Source: Hydrogenothermaceae bacterium
Lineage (GTDB): Bacteria; Aquificota; Aquificae; Hydrogenothermales; Hydrogenothermaceae
Direction of reading: 5' to 3'
Assembly: GCA_026984415.1 (NCBI GenBank)
Contig: JALSSE010000448.1
Span: 1 to 6,631 of the forward strand
Length of the DNA stretch: 6,631 nucleotides
Shown here: one piece after another, positions 1 through 6,603 of the stretch
How positions within the stretch are numbered: position 1 is the stretch's first letter
Layout: the number at the start of each line of letters is the position of its first letter
Program-made: the position numbers and the translations under genes
The notes under the pieces: generated by a model
What the model saw: only the letters and a program-made list of their open reading frames with translations
The model's database searches: none
Told to the model about the DNA's origin: nothing

Positions 1-311
1 TTTACTGTAAACTCACCATTTCTTTTTATAAATTCTTTTGTTCCGTCTAAAGGGTCAATCATCCAGAAAGTTTTCCAATTTTTCCTTTCCTCAAATGGAA
101 TTTCTTTTCCTTCTTCACTCAGGATTTGGAAGTTGCTAATTTTAGTTAATCCTTCCTGTATAACATTGTGGGAGCGCTTATCAGCTTCTGTTAACGGAGA
201 TTTATCATCTTTATGTTCTACATAAAATTCAGACTGATAAACTTCTAAAATTTCTTTGCCTGCTTTTTCTGCTATAAGCAGTGAATTGTATAATAAATTT
301 TTTAAATTCAT
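1..311 (-). CDS. cysQ: 3'(2'),5'-bisphosphate nucleotidase CysQ, N-terminal part (truncated by window edge)
   Basis: Hydrolyses PAP (3'-phosphoadenosine 5'-phosphate) to AMP and phosphate in the cytoplasm, clearing the by-product of PAPS use. Only the first 103 codons are present and the frame stays open to the left edge. Seen in the translation: an N-terminal helix typical of the inositol-monophosphatase fold, the SPLTEAD segment (about residues 38-44), the LSEEG metal-binding segment (64-68) and the family signature WMIDPLDGTKEF (83-94), whose two Asp residues and Glu66/67 are the expected Mg2+ ligands. The TKEF ending followed by the IKRNGEFTV stretch is typical of CysQ rather than of plain inositol monophosphatases. 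The ATG at 311 has AGGA five bases upstream (317-320) and lies 9 nt after the sat stop, so it is probably co-transcribed with sat and cysC. Its place beside the PAPS-forming enzymes supports the PAP role over an inositol-phosphate role. Confidence 0.93.
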   Translation of the reverse strand, partial: MNLKNLLYNSLLIAEKAGKEILEVYQSEFYVEHKDDKSPLTEADKRSHNVIQEGLTKISNFQILSEEGKEIPFEERKNWKTFWMIDPLDGTKEFIKRNGEFTV

Positions 312-320
312 TTATTTCCT

Positions 321-1475
321 CTATTTGTTTGTAGCCCATTTAATTAGTATATCTGCAACTTCTGGTCTTGAGAATTCCTTCGGTGGTCTTTTTCCTTCCC
401 TCAGCATTGCTCTTACTTTTGTTCCGCTCAAATGGACGTGGTCTTCTTTAGGATGAGGGCATGTTTTTGCAGAGGCCATATTCTCACATTTTGTACAATA
501 AAAAGAGTGTTCGAATTTTAAAGGCTGGATTCCAAGTTCCTCTGTGTATTTATCTACAAATTCCTGTGCTTCGTAAGTTCCATAATAATCCCCAACCCCT
601 GCGTGGTCTCTTCCAATTATCATATGGGTAGCACCGTAGTTTTTTCTCATTAGCATATGATGTATTGCTTCCCTTGGACCTGCATAATGCATTGAGGCAG
701 GTAAAACACTTAAATTAACTTTTTCTTTATTAAAATAATTATCAATTAATGTCTCATAACACTGCATTCTGACATCTGCTGGAATATCATCAGGTTTTGT
801 TTCTCCAACTAATGGGTGAATCATAACCCCATCCATAGGTTCTAATGCTACTTTTATTATGTATTCGTGGGCTCTATGTATAGGATTTCTCGTCTGGAAA
901 GCTACAACCCTTTTCCATCCTTTTTTTTCTATAATTTTCCTAACTTCTGCTGGGTCTAAGTAGTACTTTTCATCAATTCCTTCTCTTACAGGTCTATTAA
1001 CAAGTCTTACTATTTCTCCACCTATAAAATTGTTCCCTGCTTCTTTTACAACTTTTACTCCAGGATGTTCTATGTCAGTTGTTTTGAAAACATTTTTACA
1101 GTAATTTTCAAGGTCAAGGTTAAATTTATCTTCAACTACCATAATTGCTATTAATCTGTTATTTTTATCGTATAAAGCTACTTCATCTCCAATTTTTAAA
1201 TTATTGAATACTTCATCTAATATTGGTAGCACAACAGGAATAGACCATAATAATCCATTTTTAAGGTGAAGGTTATTTATTACATTTTCTGCATCTTCTT
1301 TACACATAAATCCTTCAAGTGGAGAAAAACCTCCATTGGCAATCATTTCACAATCACTTACGTATCTATCTTTAATAACAATTTTAGTTAAATTTTTTGC
1401 TTTCTCTTCCAATTGTTTTTTTTCTTCTTCTGTTGCTATTTTGTTAACTAATTTTCCGCCGTGGGGTGTAAGCAT
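321..1475 (-). CDS. sat: Sulfate adenylyltransferase (ATP sulfurylase), monofunctional Sat type
   Basis: Catalyses ATP + sulfate = APS + pyrophosphate, the activation step of sulfate assimilation; the same enzyme type can run in reverse in sulfur oxidisers. The 384-residue protein has the N-terminal PUA-like domain (about 1-165) followed by the nucleotidyltransferase domain. Visible active-site motifs are [10 protein letters not shown] (194-203, the HxxH-type ATP site), [11 protein letters not shown] (222-232) and GRDHAGVG (288-295). A cluster of Cys327, Cys330, Cys339 and His341 resembles the zinc site described in the Thermus enzyme, and [11 protein letters not shown] (348-358) is the usual C-terminal motif. 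No APS-kinase domain is fused; that activity is encoded by the gene just upstream. The start ATG has a strong GGAGG (1483-1487) seven bases upstream, within the 17-nt gap after cysC. Single-subunit Sat replaces the CysD/CysN pair. The operon context with cysC, cysQ and a cysteine synthase argues for an assimilatory role here. Confidence 0.97.
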   Translation of the reverse strand: MLTPHGGKLVNKIATEEEKKQLEEKAKNLTKIVIKDRYVSDCEMIANGGFSPLEGFMCKEDAENVINNLHLKNGLLWSIPVVLPILDEVFNNLKIGDEVALYDKNNRLIAIMVVEDKFNLDLENYCKNVFKTTDIEHPGVKVVKEAGNNFIGGEIVRLVNRPVREGIDEKYYLDPAEVRKIIEKKGWKRVVAFQTRNPIHRAHEYIIKVALEPMDGVMIHPLVGETKPDDIPADVRMQCYETLIDNYFNKEKVNLSVLPASMHYAGPREAIHHMLMRKNYGATHMIIGRDHAGVGDYYGTYEAQEFVDKYTEELGIQPLKFEHSFYCTKCENMASAKTCPHPKEDHVHLSGTKVRAMLREGKRPPKEFSRPEVADILIKWATNK

Positions 1476-1492
1476 TATTTTTCCTCCAGCTT

Positions 1493-2089
1493 TTAAATGT
1501 ATTTATGTTCTTCAAGATATTTAATTATTTTGTTTACACTTTCTTCTAAACTTTCTTTATCGGTTTCTACTATTATTTCTGGATTTACTGGCTCTTCATA
1601 AGGGTCGTCAATTCCTGTGAAGTTTTTAATTATTCCTTCCCTTGCTTTTTTGTATAGTCCTTTTACGTCCCTCTGTTCACAAACTTCTAACGGACATTTT
1701 ACATAAACTTCAATAAATTCACCTTTTTCTACTAAATTTCTTACCGTTTCTCTATCTTTTATATACGGTGAAATAAATGCACTTAATACAATAATTCCTG
1801 CATCAACAAATAGTTTGGCAACTTCTCCAATCCTTCTTATGTTTTCTTCTCTATCTTCAGCAGAAAAGCCTAAATCTTTGTTTAAGCCTGTTCTTATATT
1901 ATCTCCATCTAAGACATATGTGTGAATACCCCTTTCAAATAGTTTTTCTTCTAATTTATGGGCAACTGTTGATTTTCCAGAACCTGATAAACCAGTAAAC
2001 CATATGATTGCTGATTTATGTCCTTTTTGTCTCTGCCTGTCTTCTTTTTTTATATTTCCTTTGTGAGGAATAATAAATTTTTGTGTCAT
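1493..2089 (-). CDS. cysC: Adenylylsulfate (APS) kinase
   Basis: Phosphorylates the 3'-hydroxyl of APS with ATP to give PAPS. At 198 residues it has normal length for a stand-alone CysC. Seen: the P-loop GLSGSGKST (33-41), the APS-binding [10 protein letters not shown] segment (61-70), the [12 protein letters not shown] helix (83-94), SAFISPY (103-109, holding the conserved serine), a [10 protein letters not shown] lid segment (143-152) and [11 protein letters not shown] (157-167), all in family order. The ATG is preceded by GGGGGT (2093-2098), an acceptable Shine-Dalgarno for this window. It sits between the putative sulfate transporter (24 nt upstream) and sat (17 nt downstream), so the two activating enzymes are encoded in tandem rather than as the Sat-CysC fusion known in some bacteria. 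It makes PAPS for a reductase or a sulfotransferase, neither of which lies in the window. Confidence 0.97.
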   Translation of the reverse strand: MTQKFIIPHKGNIKKEDRQRQKGHKSAIIWFTGLSGSGKSTVAHKLEEKLFERGIHTYVLDGDNIRTGLNKDLGFSAEDREENIRRIGEVAKLFVDAGIIVLSAFISPYIKDRETVRNLVEKGEFIEVYVKCPLEVCEQRDVKGLYKKAREGIIKNFTGIDDPYEEPVNPEIIVETDKESLEESVNKIIKYLEEHKYI

Positions 2090-2113
2090 TTTACCCCCGT
2101 AAATAGTTGAATT

Positions 2114-3877
2114 TTATAAATAAATAATCTTCAGGATAAATATACATAATACCATATAAATGACTGCTAAGGGTAGACCTGCTTTAATGAAATCTTTAAA
2201 TTTGTAGCCACCAGGACCATAAACCATAAGATTTGTCTGGTATCCAATTGGAGTTAAAAAACTTGCAGAAGCCCCATAAGCAACAGCAAGTATAAAAGCT
2301 GTAGGTTCAACAGATAGGGATGTTGCAGAAGCTAAAGCGATAGGAAAAGTTATTGATGCAGCAGCAACATTTGTTATAAATTCAGTTAATATGTTTGTGA
2401 TTATATAAATTCCAAAAAGAGAGCCAATTACTCCAAATGGATTAACAACTGAATTAATTAATTCAGCCAAATGGACAGCAACACCTGTTGATACCATACT
2501 TTTACCAATAGCAAGAGATAAGGCAGCTATAATGATAAGGTTTAAATCTAACCCTCTCTTAATTTCTGAATATGTTGCAACTTTAAAAATTACAAATGCA
2601 GCAATTAAGATTAATAAAGAACTAAAAAGAGGTATAATTTTTAATGCTGAAAGGAATATGGCTATTAAGAAGCTTAAAAAAATCAATAAACCTTTTCTTA
2701 TATCAATATTAAAAATTTCTTTTATTTTTGAAACAACATAAATATCTGTTGTATCTTCTACCCTTTTCCAGAAATCTTTACCAGCTAAGACTAAAAGAAG
2801 GTCACCTGGTTTTAACACTATTTCCCCAATTTTACCAGTTAACCTTTCACCATTTCTATGGACTGCTAAAATTGCAGCATCGTATTTAGCCCTGAAATCT
2901 GTATCTTTAACTCTTTTATTTATTAATAAAGAGTTTGCAGGTATGACAGCTTCAACAACTTCTGTTTTTTCGTAATTCTCAAGTTTACAGGCTTCAGGGA
3001 AAGACAATCCTAAATCAGAAGTTATGAGGTCTGTAACTGCACTTACTTCTCCTGCAAAGATAAGGACATCTCCTTCCTCTAAAATTGTTGATGGAGAAAC
3101 AGGAGTAATTCTATCTTCTTCACGGATAATCTCTACTAAAAATAAGCCTTTTAGATTTCTCAATTTTGCTTTTTCAACTGTTTTTCCAATAAGTGAAGAG
3201 TCTTTTCCTATAATTGTTTCTACAAGGTATTCTTTTTTCTTTTCTAAAAAACTTGAAATAGCTTCTTTCCTTTCTGGTAAAAGTTTATGTCCTATCAATA
3301 CCATATACCCAATTCCTAAAATAACAGCAGGAATTCCTACGTAAGCAAAATCAAAAATGTGTAGAGAAGGTAAACCACTTTCTATGGTAAGACCATTTAC
3401 AACAAGGTTTGTAGAAGTTCCTATTAAAGTAACAGTACCTCCTAAAATAGAAGCATAAGAGAGGGGAATAAGAAGTTTTGATGGGGATATATTTTTCTTC
3501 TTGCCCCAATCGTAAACATAAGGAATAAGCATAGCAACAATTGGTGTATTATTTAAAAAAGACGAAGAAAAAGAAACAGATAACATCATTCTTCCTAAAA
3601 AGTTTCTGTATCCGATATTTCTTTTTAAAAATTTTGAAAATGTGTATTCTACTATTTTTGTTTTTTGAATAATTTTACTTGTTATGAGAAGTAAAGCTAT
3701 TGTGGCAATCTGTTCATTTGAAAATCCAAGTAGAGCATCTTTTGGACTCAATATCCCTGTAATCACTAAAAACGAAATTGCGACAACAAATACCATTGCA
3801 GGGTGGATTATTTCTTTGTATAAAAATATTATTATGAAAACAATTGTAGAAAGTATTATGATAGTATTTAAATCCAT
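2114..3877 (-). CDS. SLC13/DASS-family anion permease with two RCK_C (TrkA_C) domains; probable sulfate importer
   Basis: A polytopic inner-membrane carrier of the divalent anion:sodium symporter type. With the start used here it has 587 residues. An N-terminal membrane half (about 1-200) carries NNTP (109-112) and GTSTN (153-157), the first Ser-Asn-Thr-like substrate/Na+ motif. Next come two soluble RCK_C-like domains (about 216-288 and 304-370), each with the E-GD-L strand pattern (EEGDVLIFAG; KPGDLLLVLAG). The C-terminal membrane half (about 390-587) carries FITN (500-503) and TPIGYQTN (542-549), the second repeat of the motif. This layout matches the Synechocystis/Chlamydomonas SLT-type sulfate transporters and YfbS-like proteins. 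The family also moves dicarboxylates, so sulfate is inferred from the neighbours cysC, sat, cysQ and cysM. The longest frame would start at ATG 3883, but that leaves no spacing to the Shine-Dalgarno; ATG 3877 has AGGA exactly five bases upstream. Confidence 0.9.
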   Translation of the reverse strand: MDLNTIIILSTIVFIIIFLYKEIIHPAMVFVVAISFLVITGILSPKDALLGFSNEQIATIALLLITSKIIQKTKIVEYTFSKFLKRNIGYRNFLGRMMLSVSFSSSFLNNTPIVAMLIPYVYDWGKKKNISPSKLLIPLSYASILGGTVTLIGTSTNLVVNGLTIESGLPSLHIFDFAYVGIPAVILGIGYMVLIGHKLLPERKEAISSFLEKKKEYLVETIIGKDSSLIGKTVEKAKLRNLKGLFLVEIIREEDRITPVSPSTILEEGDVLIFAGEVSAVTDLITSDLGLSFPEACKLENYEKTEVVEAVIPANSLLINKRVKDTDFRAKYDAAILAVHRNGERLTGKIGEIVLKPGDLLLVLAGKDFWKRVEDTTDIYVVSKIKEIFNIDIRKGLLIFLSFLIAIFLSALKIIPLFSSLLILIAAFVIFKVATYSEIKRGLDLNLIIIAALSLAIGKSMVSTGVAVHLAELINSVVNPFGVIGSLFGIYIITNILTEFITNVAAASITFPIALASATSLSVEPTAFILAVAYGASASFLTPIGYQTNLMVYGPGGYKFKDFIKAGLPLAVIYMVLCIFILKIIYL

Positions 3878-3882
3878 AACCA

Positions 3883-3886
3883 TCCT
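3883..3886 (-). promoter_or_regulatory. Ribosome binding site that decides the transporter start
   Basis: On the minus strand AGGA (3886 to 3883) is followed by five bases and then ATG at 3877. The alternative ATG at 3883 begins with the last base of this same AGGA, so it cannot use it, and no purine-rich motif lies further upstream. The five-base spacing equals that of cysQ, ruvA and the PHP gene in this window. Confidence 0.7.
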
Positions 3887-3937
3887 GATTTTAGAATTTT
3901 AGAAATCTTTCGTAAGTTAAACAGATTTTCAAAAATT

Positions 3938-4885
3938 TCAAGTTTCCCAAAGTGCTGTTGTCAGGTATTTTTCACCACCATCTGGACATACAAAAACAAT
4001 AACCCCTTCCTCTATTTCTCTTGCTATTTTTATAGCAGCTTCGTATGCTGCTCCTGAAGATTGCCCAACGAAAACACCTTCATATTTAGCCATTGAGCGT
4101 GCCCTTTCATATGCAATGTCTGTTCCAATAAACATAGTCCTATCTAACCTGTTTTCATCAAAAATTCCCGGTTTGATACTTGTTTCAATAAATTTTAAAC
4201 CTTCTATTCCGTGGAATGGGCTGTCTGGTTGAACTCCAATTACCTGTATATTTTCATTGAATATCTTTAATCTTCTTCCTGTTCCCATTACTGTTCCACC
4301 AGTTCCAATTCCAGCAATAAAATGTGTGATTTTTCCACTTGTTTGATTCCATAGTTCAACTGCTGTTGAGTAAAAATGTGATTTCCAGTTTGCATCGTTG
4401 TTGTACTGGTCTATATAAAAGTATCTATCTGGATGTTTTTCAACTAAATCTCTTACATAAATAATTGCTCCATCTGTACTTTCAAGGGGGTTTGTGTAGT
4501 GGATTTTTGCTCCGTAAGCCTGAATTATTTTTTTCCTTTCTTCACTTACATTGGCAGGCATTGCCAACTCAACCCTATAACCTAATGCTGTTCCAACCAT
4601 TGCAAGTGCAATTCCTGTGTTTCCTGAAGTTGCATCTATAATTATTTTGTCTTTTGTTAATTTTTTAGATTGGATAGCTTCAACTATCATTCTTGTGGCA
4701 GGTCTATCTTTTACAGAACCTCCCGGATTGTACCCTTCTAATTTTGCATATATTTTTACTGGTTTGTCCTGCAGGTCTTCAGGTAAAGAACGACCCATTT
4801 TTATTAAAGGTGTATTTCCAACAAGCTCTAATATAGATTGCCTTGTTTTTCTAACTGGTTCGTCATGTTCTCCTAAAATCCACAC
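3938..4885 (-). CDS. cysM: PLP-dependent cysteine synthase, CysM-like (O-acetylserine or O-phosphoserine sulfhydrylase)
   Basis: Fold-type II PLP enzyme that replaces the activated hydroxyl of O-acetylserine (or a related donor) with sulfide or thiosulfate to make cysteine. With the start used here it has 315 residues. Seen: the NPGGSVKDR motif (53-61) with the Schiff-base Lys59, TSGNTG (86-91) for substrate binding, the phosphate-cupping GTGGT (194-198), SSGAA (276-280) and a CPDGGEKY tail (300-307). The PDSPFHGIEGLK stretch (221-231) is of a kind commonly annotated as cysteine synthase B. The true donor cannot be read from sequence. The longest frame begins at GTG 4894, but that codon is inside an AGGTGG Shine-Dalgarno whose natural start is GTG 4885. 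The gene lies 36 nt after ruvA and 60 nt before the transporter, and is the last step of the pathway encoded by the downstream genes. Confidence 0.92.
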   Translation of the reverse strand: MWILGEHDEPVRKTRQSILELVGNTPLIKMGRSLPEDLQDKPVKIYAKLEGYNPGGSVKDRPATRMIVEAIQSKKLTKDKIIIDATSGNTGIALAMVGTALGYRVELAMPANVSEERKKIIQAYGAKIHYTNPLESTDGAIIYVRDLVEKHPDRYFYIDQYNNDANWKSHFYSTAVELWNQTSGKITHFIAGIGTGGTVMGTGRRLKIFNENIQVIGVQPDSPFHGIEGLKFIETSIKPGIFDENRLDRTMFIGTDIAYERARSMAKYEGVFVGQSSGAAYEAAIKIAREIEEGVIVFVCPDGGEKYLTTALWET

Positions 4886-4890
4886 TATTT

Positions 4891-4896
4891 CCACCT
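4891..4896 (-). promoter_or_regulatory. Ribosome binding site that decides the cysteine synthase start
   Basis: Minus-strand AGGTGG (4896 to 4891) is followed by five bases and GTG at 4885. The GTG at 4894 to 4892 that opens the longest frame is part of this motif. This implies a protein three residues shorter. No other in-frame ATG or GTG occurs before the conserved VGNTPLI segment. Confidence 0.75.
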
Positions 4897-4921
4897 TTGT
4901 TGTTTAGTTAATTTTTCTATT

Positions 4922-5467
4922 TTATCTTTTTTCACCCAGTTTTTGAAGAGAAAGTTTTAAAGCTTCTTCTAAATCTTTTTCTTTTTTTATTGATTCAATG
5001 GCAACTTTTGTTGCTTCTTTTTTTTCGTAACCTAAAGAAATTAATGCATTTATTAAATCTTCCAACAGTTCATTTTCATAAAAATCAAGTTTTCCATGGA
5101 GTTCAAAAATTATTCTCTGGGCAGTCTTTTTTCCAATCCCAGGAACAGATGAAAGTAGTGAAGTATCTCTATTTTCTATTGCTTCAATAAGCTCTCCAAC
5201 TGTAAATGAAGATAGCATTTCCAATGCATGTTTAACACCTATACCGGAGACAGATGTTAGTTTTAAAAATAAGTCTTTTTCTTCCCTTGTTTTAAATCCG
5301 TATAGTTTTAGTTCTTCATTTTTTATACTTAGGTAAGTAAAAATTTTTACTTTTCCTTCAAATTCTGAATTTTCTGGAACTTCTAAAGATATACCTATAC
5401 CGTCTTTCTCTATTACTAATTTTTTACCTTCTTTATATAAAACTTTTCCTGATATAAACTCAATCAT
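4922..5467 (-). CDS. ruvA: Holliday junction branch migration protein RuvA
   Basis: Tetrameric DNA-binding subunit that grips four-way junctions and loads the RuvB motor during recombinational repair. The 181-residue protein has the three expected parts. An N-terminal OB-fold (about 1-62) starts MIEFISGKV and includes the acidic pin pair Glu51-Glu52 just before the LYGF motif. The middle domain has two helix-hairpin-helix motifs, VSGIGVKHA (73-81) and VPGIGKKTAQRI (108-119). The C-terminal RuvB-binding domain (about 135-181) contains LINALISLGY. It is slightly shorter than the E. coli protein, mainly in the linker to domain III. The ATG has GGAG (5473-5476) five bases upstream. It is the promoter-proximal gene of the minus-strand run; neither ruvB nor ruvC adjoins it, so its link to the sulfur genes is positional only. 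Confidence 0.96.
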   Translation of the reverse strand: MIEFISGKVLYKEGKKLVIEKDGIGISLEVPENSEFEGKVKIFTYLSIKNEELKLYGFKTREEKDLFLKLTSVSGIGVKHALEMLSSFTVGELIEAIENRDTSLLSSVPGIGKKTAQRIIFELHGKLDFYENELLEDLINALISLGYEKKEATKVAIESIKKEKDLEEALKLSLQKLGEKR

Positions 5468-5526
5468 ATTAACTCCGATAAACTAATATAAAATATATAT
5501 TCCAACTTCAAATAAAAGGTGTTTAT
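5468..5526. promoter_or_regulatory. Divergent intergenic region, probable overlapping promoters for the ruvA operon and the PHP gene
   Basis: This 59-bp gap between two divergent start codons must hold both 5' ends if the genes are transcribed locally. For the minus strand, TTTGAA (5507-5512) and TATATT (5485-5490), with a 16-bp spacer, form the best -35/-10 pair. Transcription would then start near 5478, leaving a very short leader that just includes GGAG. For the plus strand, TATATT (5496-5501) or TATAAA (5487-5492) could be a -10 element, but no good -35 partner is visible. The AT block 5485-5501 would be shared. The hexamers are weak evidence in such AT-rich DNA. No regulator site is recognised, although a 10-bp AT-only palindrome occupies 5492-5501. 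Confidence 0.4.
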
Positions 5527-6603
5527 ATGCTAACGTATTTAATTGTTTTTATTATACTTTATATCCTTTATTTTGATTTTCGGCCTTTTAAATTTTTTAG
5601 TAAAAATGAAAAGGATATTGAAGAAACAAACTTATCCTTTCCTGAAGATATCCATAAGTATAAAGTGACTGTCCATATCCACACAGAATTTTCATTTGAT
5701 TCTTTAGGGAAACCTTCAGATATAAAAAAAGCTATGGAAGTTAATGGAATAGATTACGTTTTTGTAACAGACCACAACAATATGGACTATAAATATTTTG
5801 AAGATGATAGAATTTTTGCAGGAATAGAAAAAAATACAGATGATGGAAGATTACTTTTATTAGGTGGAGAGCTTCCAGTAATTTCACATCCAAACAATTT
5901 TGAATTTGAACATTACAAATGGAAAGGTGAATTTAAAAAAGATTATCTTTACGAGCTGATTATTCCAAAAGATGCAATAGTATGGAACAAAGCTTTAACA
6001 TTTGCCACCCTTTTTAAAAATATATTTTTATTTCCTTTTTATAGAACGTTAGTTAGAAAATGGACTAATCTCATTCCTTTTGATAAGTGGATGGAACTGT
6101 ATTTTACAAGGGCAAGGGGAGAAAACATAGTAGGTGGACTTGATTTACATATTAAGTTGGTATTACAGGAAAGAACCCACGGCATATTAATTCCTTCTTA
6201 CAAATCTGGGTTTAAATGGGTTTGTAATCAGGTTTATTCAAGGAAAGAATTGAATACAAAAGAAGATGTTTTAAATGCCCTAAAACAGGGAAATTTATTT
6301 ATATCTCTAAACTGGAATTTTGGTGATTTTTTTGGTGAAAAAGACGGTAAGTATTTTATACCCGGTGAAAGCATAGAAGAGGGAACAAATTTAGTTTGTA
6401 AATTTGACAGAAAAAAAACACTAAAAATTTTAAAGCACGAAAATAAACCTATAGCAATAACAGAAAAATCTAATTTCCAGTACAAAATTAAAGAAAAAGG
6501 ATTTTACCATTTTGAAATTTTTGAGTATGACTTTAAAATAGGTAATCTGTATATTGGATTTAGACCAATAATAATAACTAATTTTTTTAAAGCAGGTGAA
6601 TAA
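5527..6603 (+). CDS. Membrane-anchored PHP-domain protein, predicted metal-dependent phosphoesterase
   Basis: The 358-residue protein begins with one hydrophobic segment (about 2-16) ahead of a basic, aromatic stretch (RPFKFF), so it is probably anchored by its N-terminus. The PHP metal-site motifs follow in order: HIHTEFSFD (50-58), VTDHNN (80-85), the GIE glutamate (Glu101), SHPN (120-123) and GLDLH (204-208). The trinuclear hydrolase site therefore looks complete. The RLLLLGGELPV segment between Glu101 and His121 appears compact. The C-terminal part (about 255-358) is predicted beta-rich and ends FRPIIITN, resembling the RPWIISNPIYV-type tail of stand-alone PHP phosphoesterases. The substrate is unknown; PHP enzymes act on nucleotides, sugar phosphates and other phosphoesters, and nothing here discriminates. 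AGGTG (5517-5521) lies five bases before the ATG. The gene is divergent from ruvA and overlaps its downstream neighbour by one base, so its functional partner is more likely that gene than the sulfur operon. Confidence 0.85.
   Translation: MLTYLIVFIILYILYFDFRPFKFFSKNEKDIEETNLSFPEDIHKYKVTVHIHTEFSFDSLGKPSDIKKAMEVNGIDYVFVTDHNNMDYKYFEDDRIFAGIEKNTDDGRLLLLGGELPVISHPNNFEFEHYKWKGEFKKDYLYELIIPKDAIVWNKALTFATLFKNIFLFPFYRTLVRKWTNLIPFDKWMELYFTRARGENIVGGLDLHIKLVLQERTHGILIPSYKSGFKWVCNQVYSRKELNTKEDVLNALKQGNLFISLNWNFGDFFGEKDGKYFIPGESIEEGTNLVCKFDRKKTLKILKHENKPIAITEKSNFQYKIKEKGFYHFEIFEYDFKIGNLYIGFRPIIITNFFKAGE

Noticed and set aside
256..456. Plus-strand open frame of 66 codons across the cysQ start and sat end
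   Set aside because: It is antisense to two well-supported genes, has no ribosome site of note and encodes no recognisable domain.
3024..3344. Plus-strand open frame of 106 codons inside the transporter gene
   Set aside because: It lies fully antisense to the RCK_C region; its Ser/Ile-rich composition is what the complement of a Lys/Glu-rich gene gives.
3887..3907. Tandem TTTTAGAA repeat (3889-3904) flanked by GATTT and AAATC in the transporter upstream gap
   Set aside because: Two copies of an AT-rich 8-mer with a five-pair stem are expected by chance here, and no GC stem with a U tract supports a terminator.
3878..3937. Possible internal promoter in the 60-nt gap before the transporter
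   Set aside because: TTGAAA-like hexamers occur, but none has a -10 hexamer at a normal distance.
4828..4866. Twelve-codon minus-strand frame inside the cysteine synthase with AGGAG three bases before its ATG
   Set aside because: The purine motif is explained by Gly-Glu codons of the main gene, and the frame is out of phase and too short to support as a gene.
4617..4907. Plus-strand open frame of 96 codons opposite the cysteine synthase
   Set aside because: It is antisense to conserved PLP-enzyme motifs and looks like a shadow frame.
5492..5501. Palindrome of ten A/T bases as an operator
   Set aside because: An alternating A/T palindrome is common in DNA of this composition and extends no further; no regulator is suggested.
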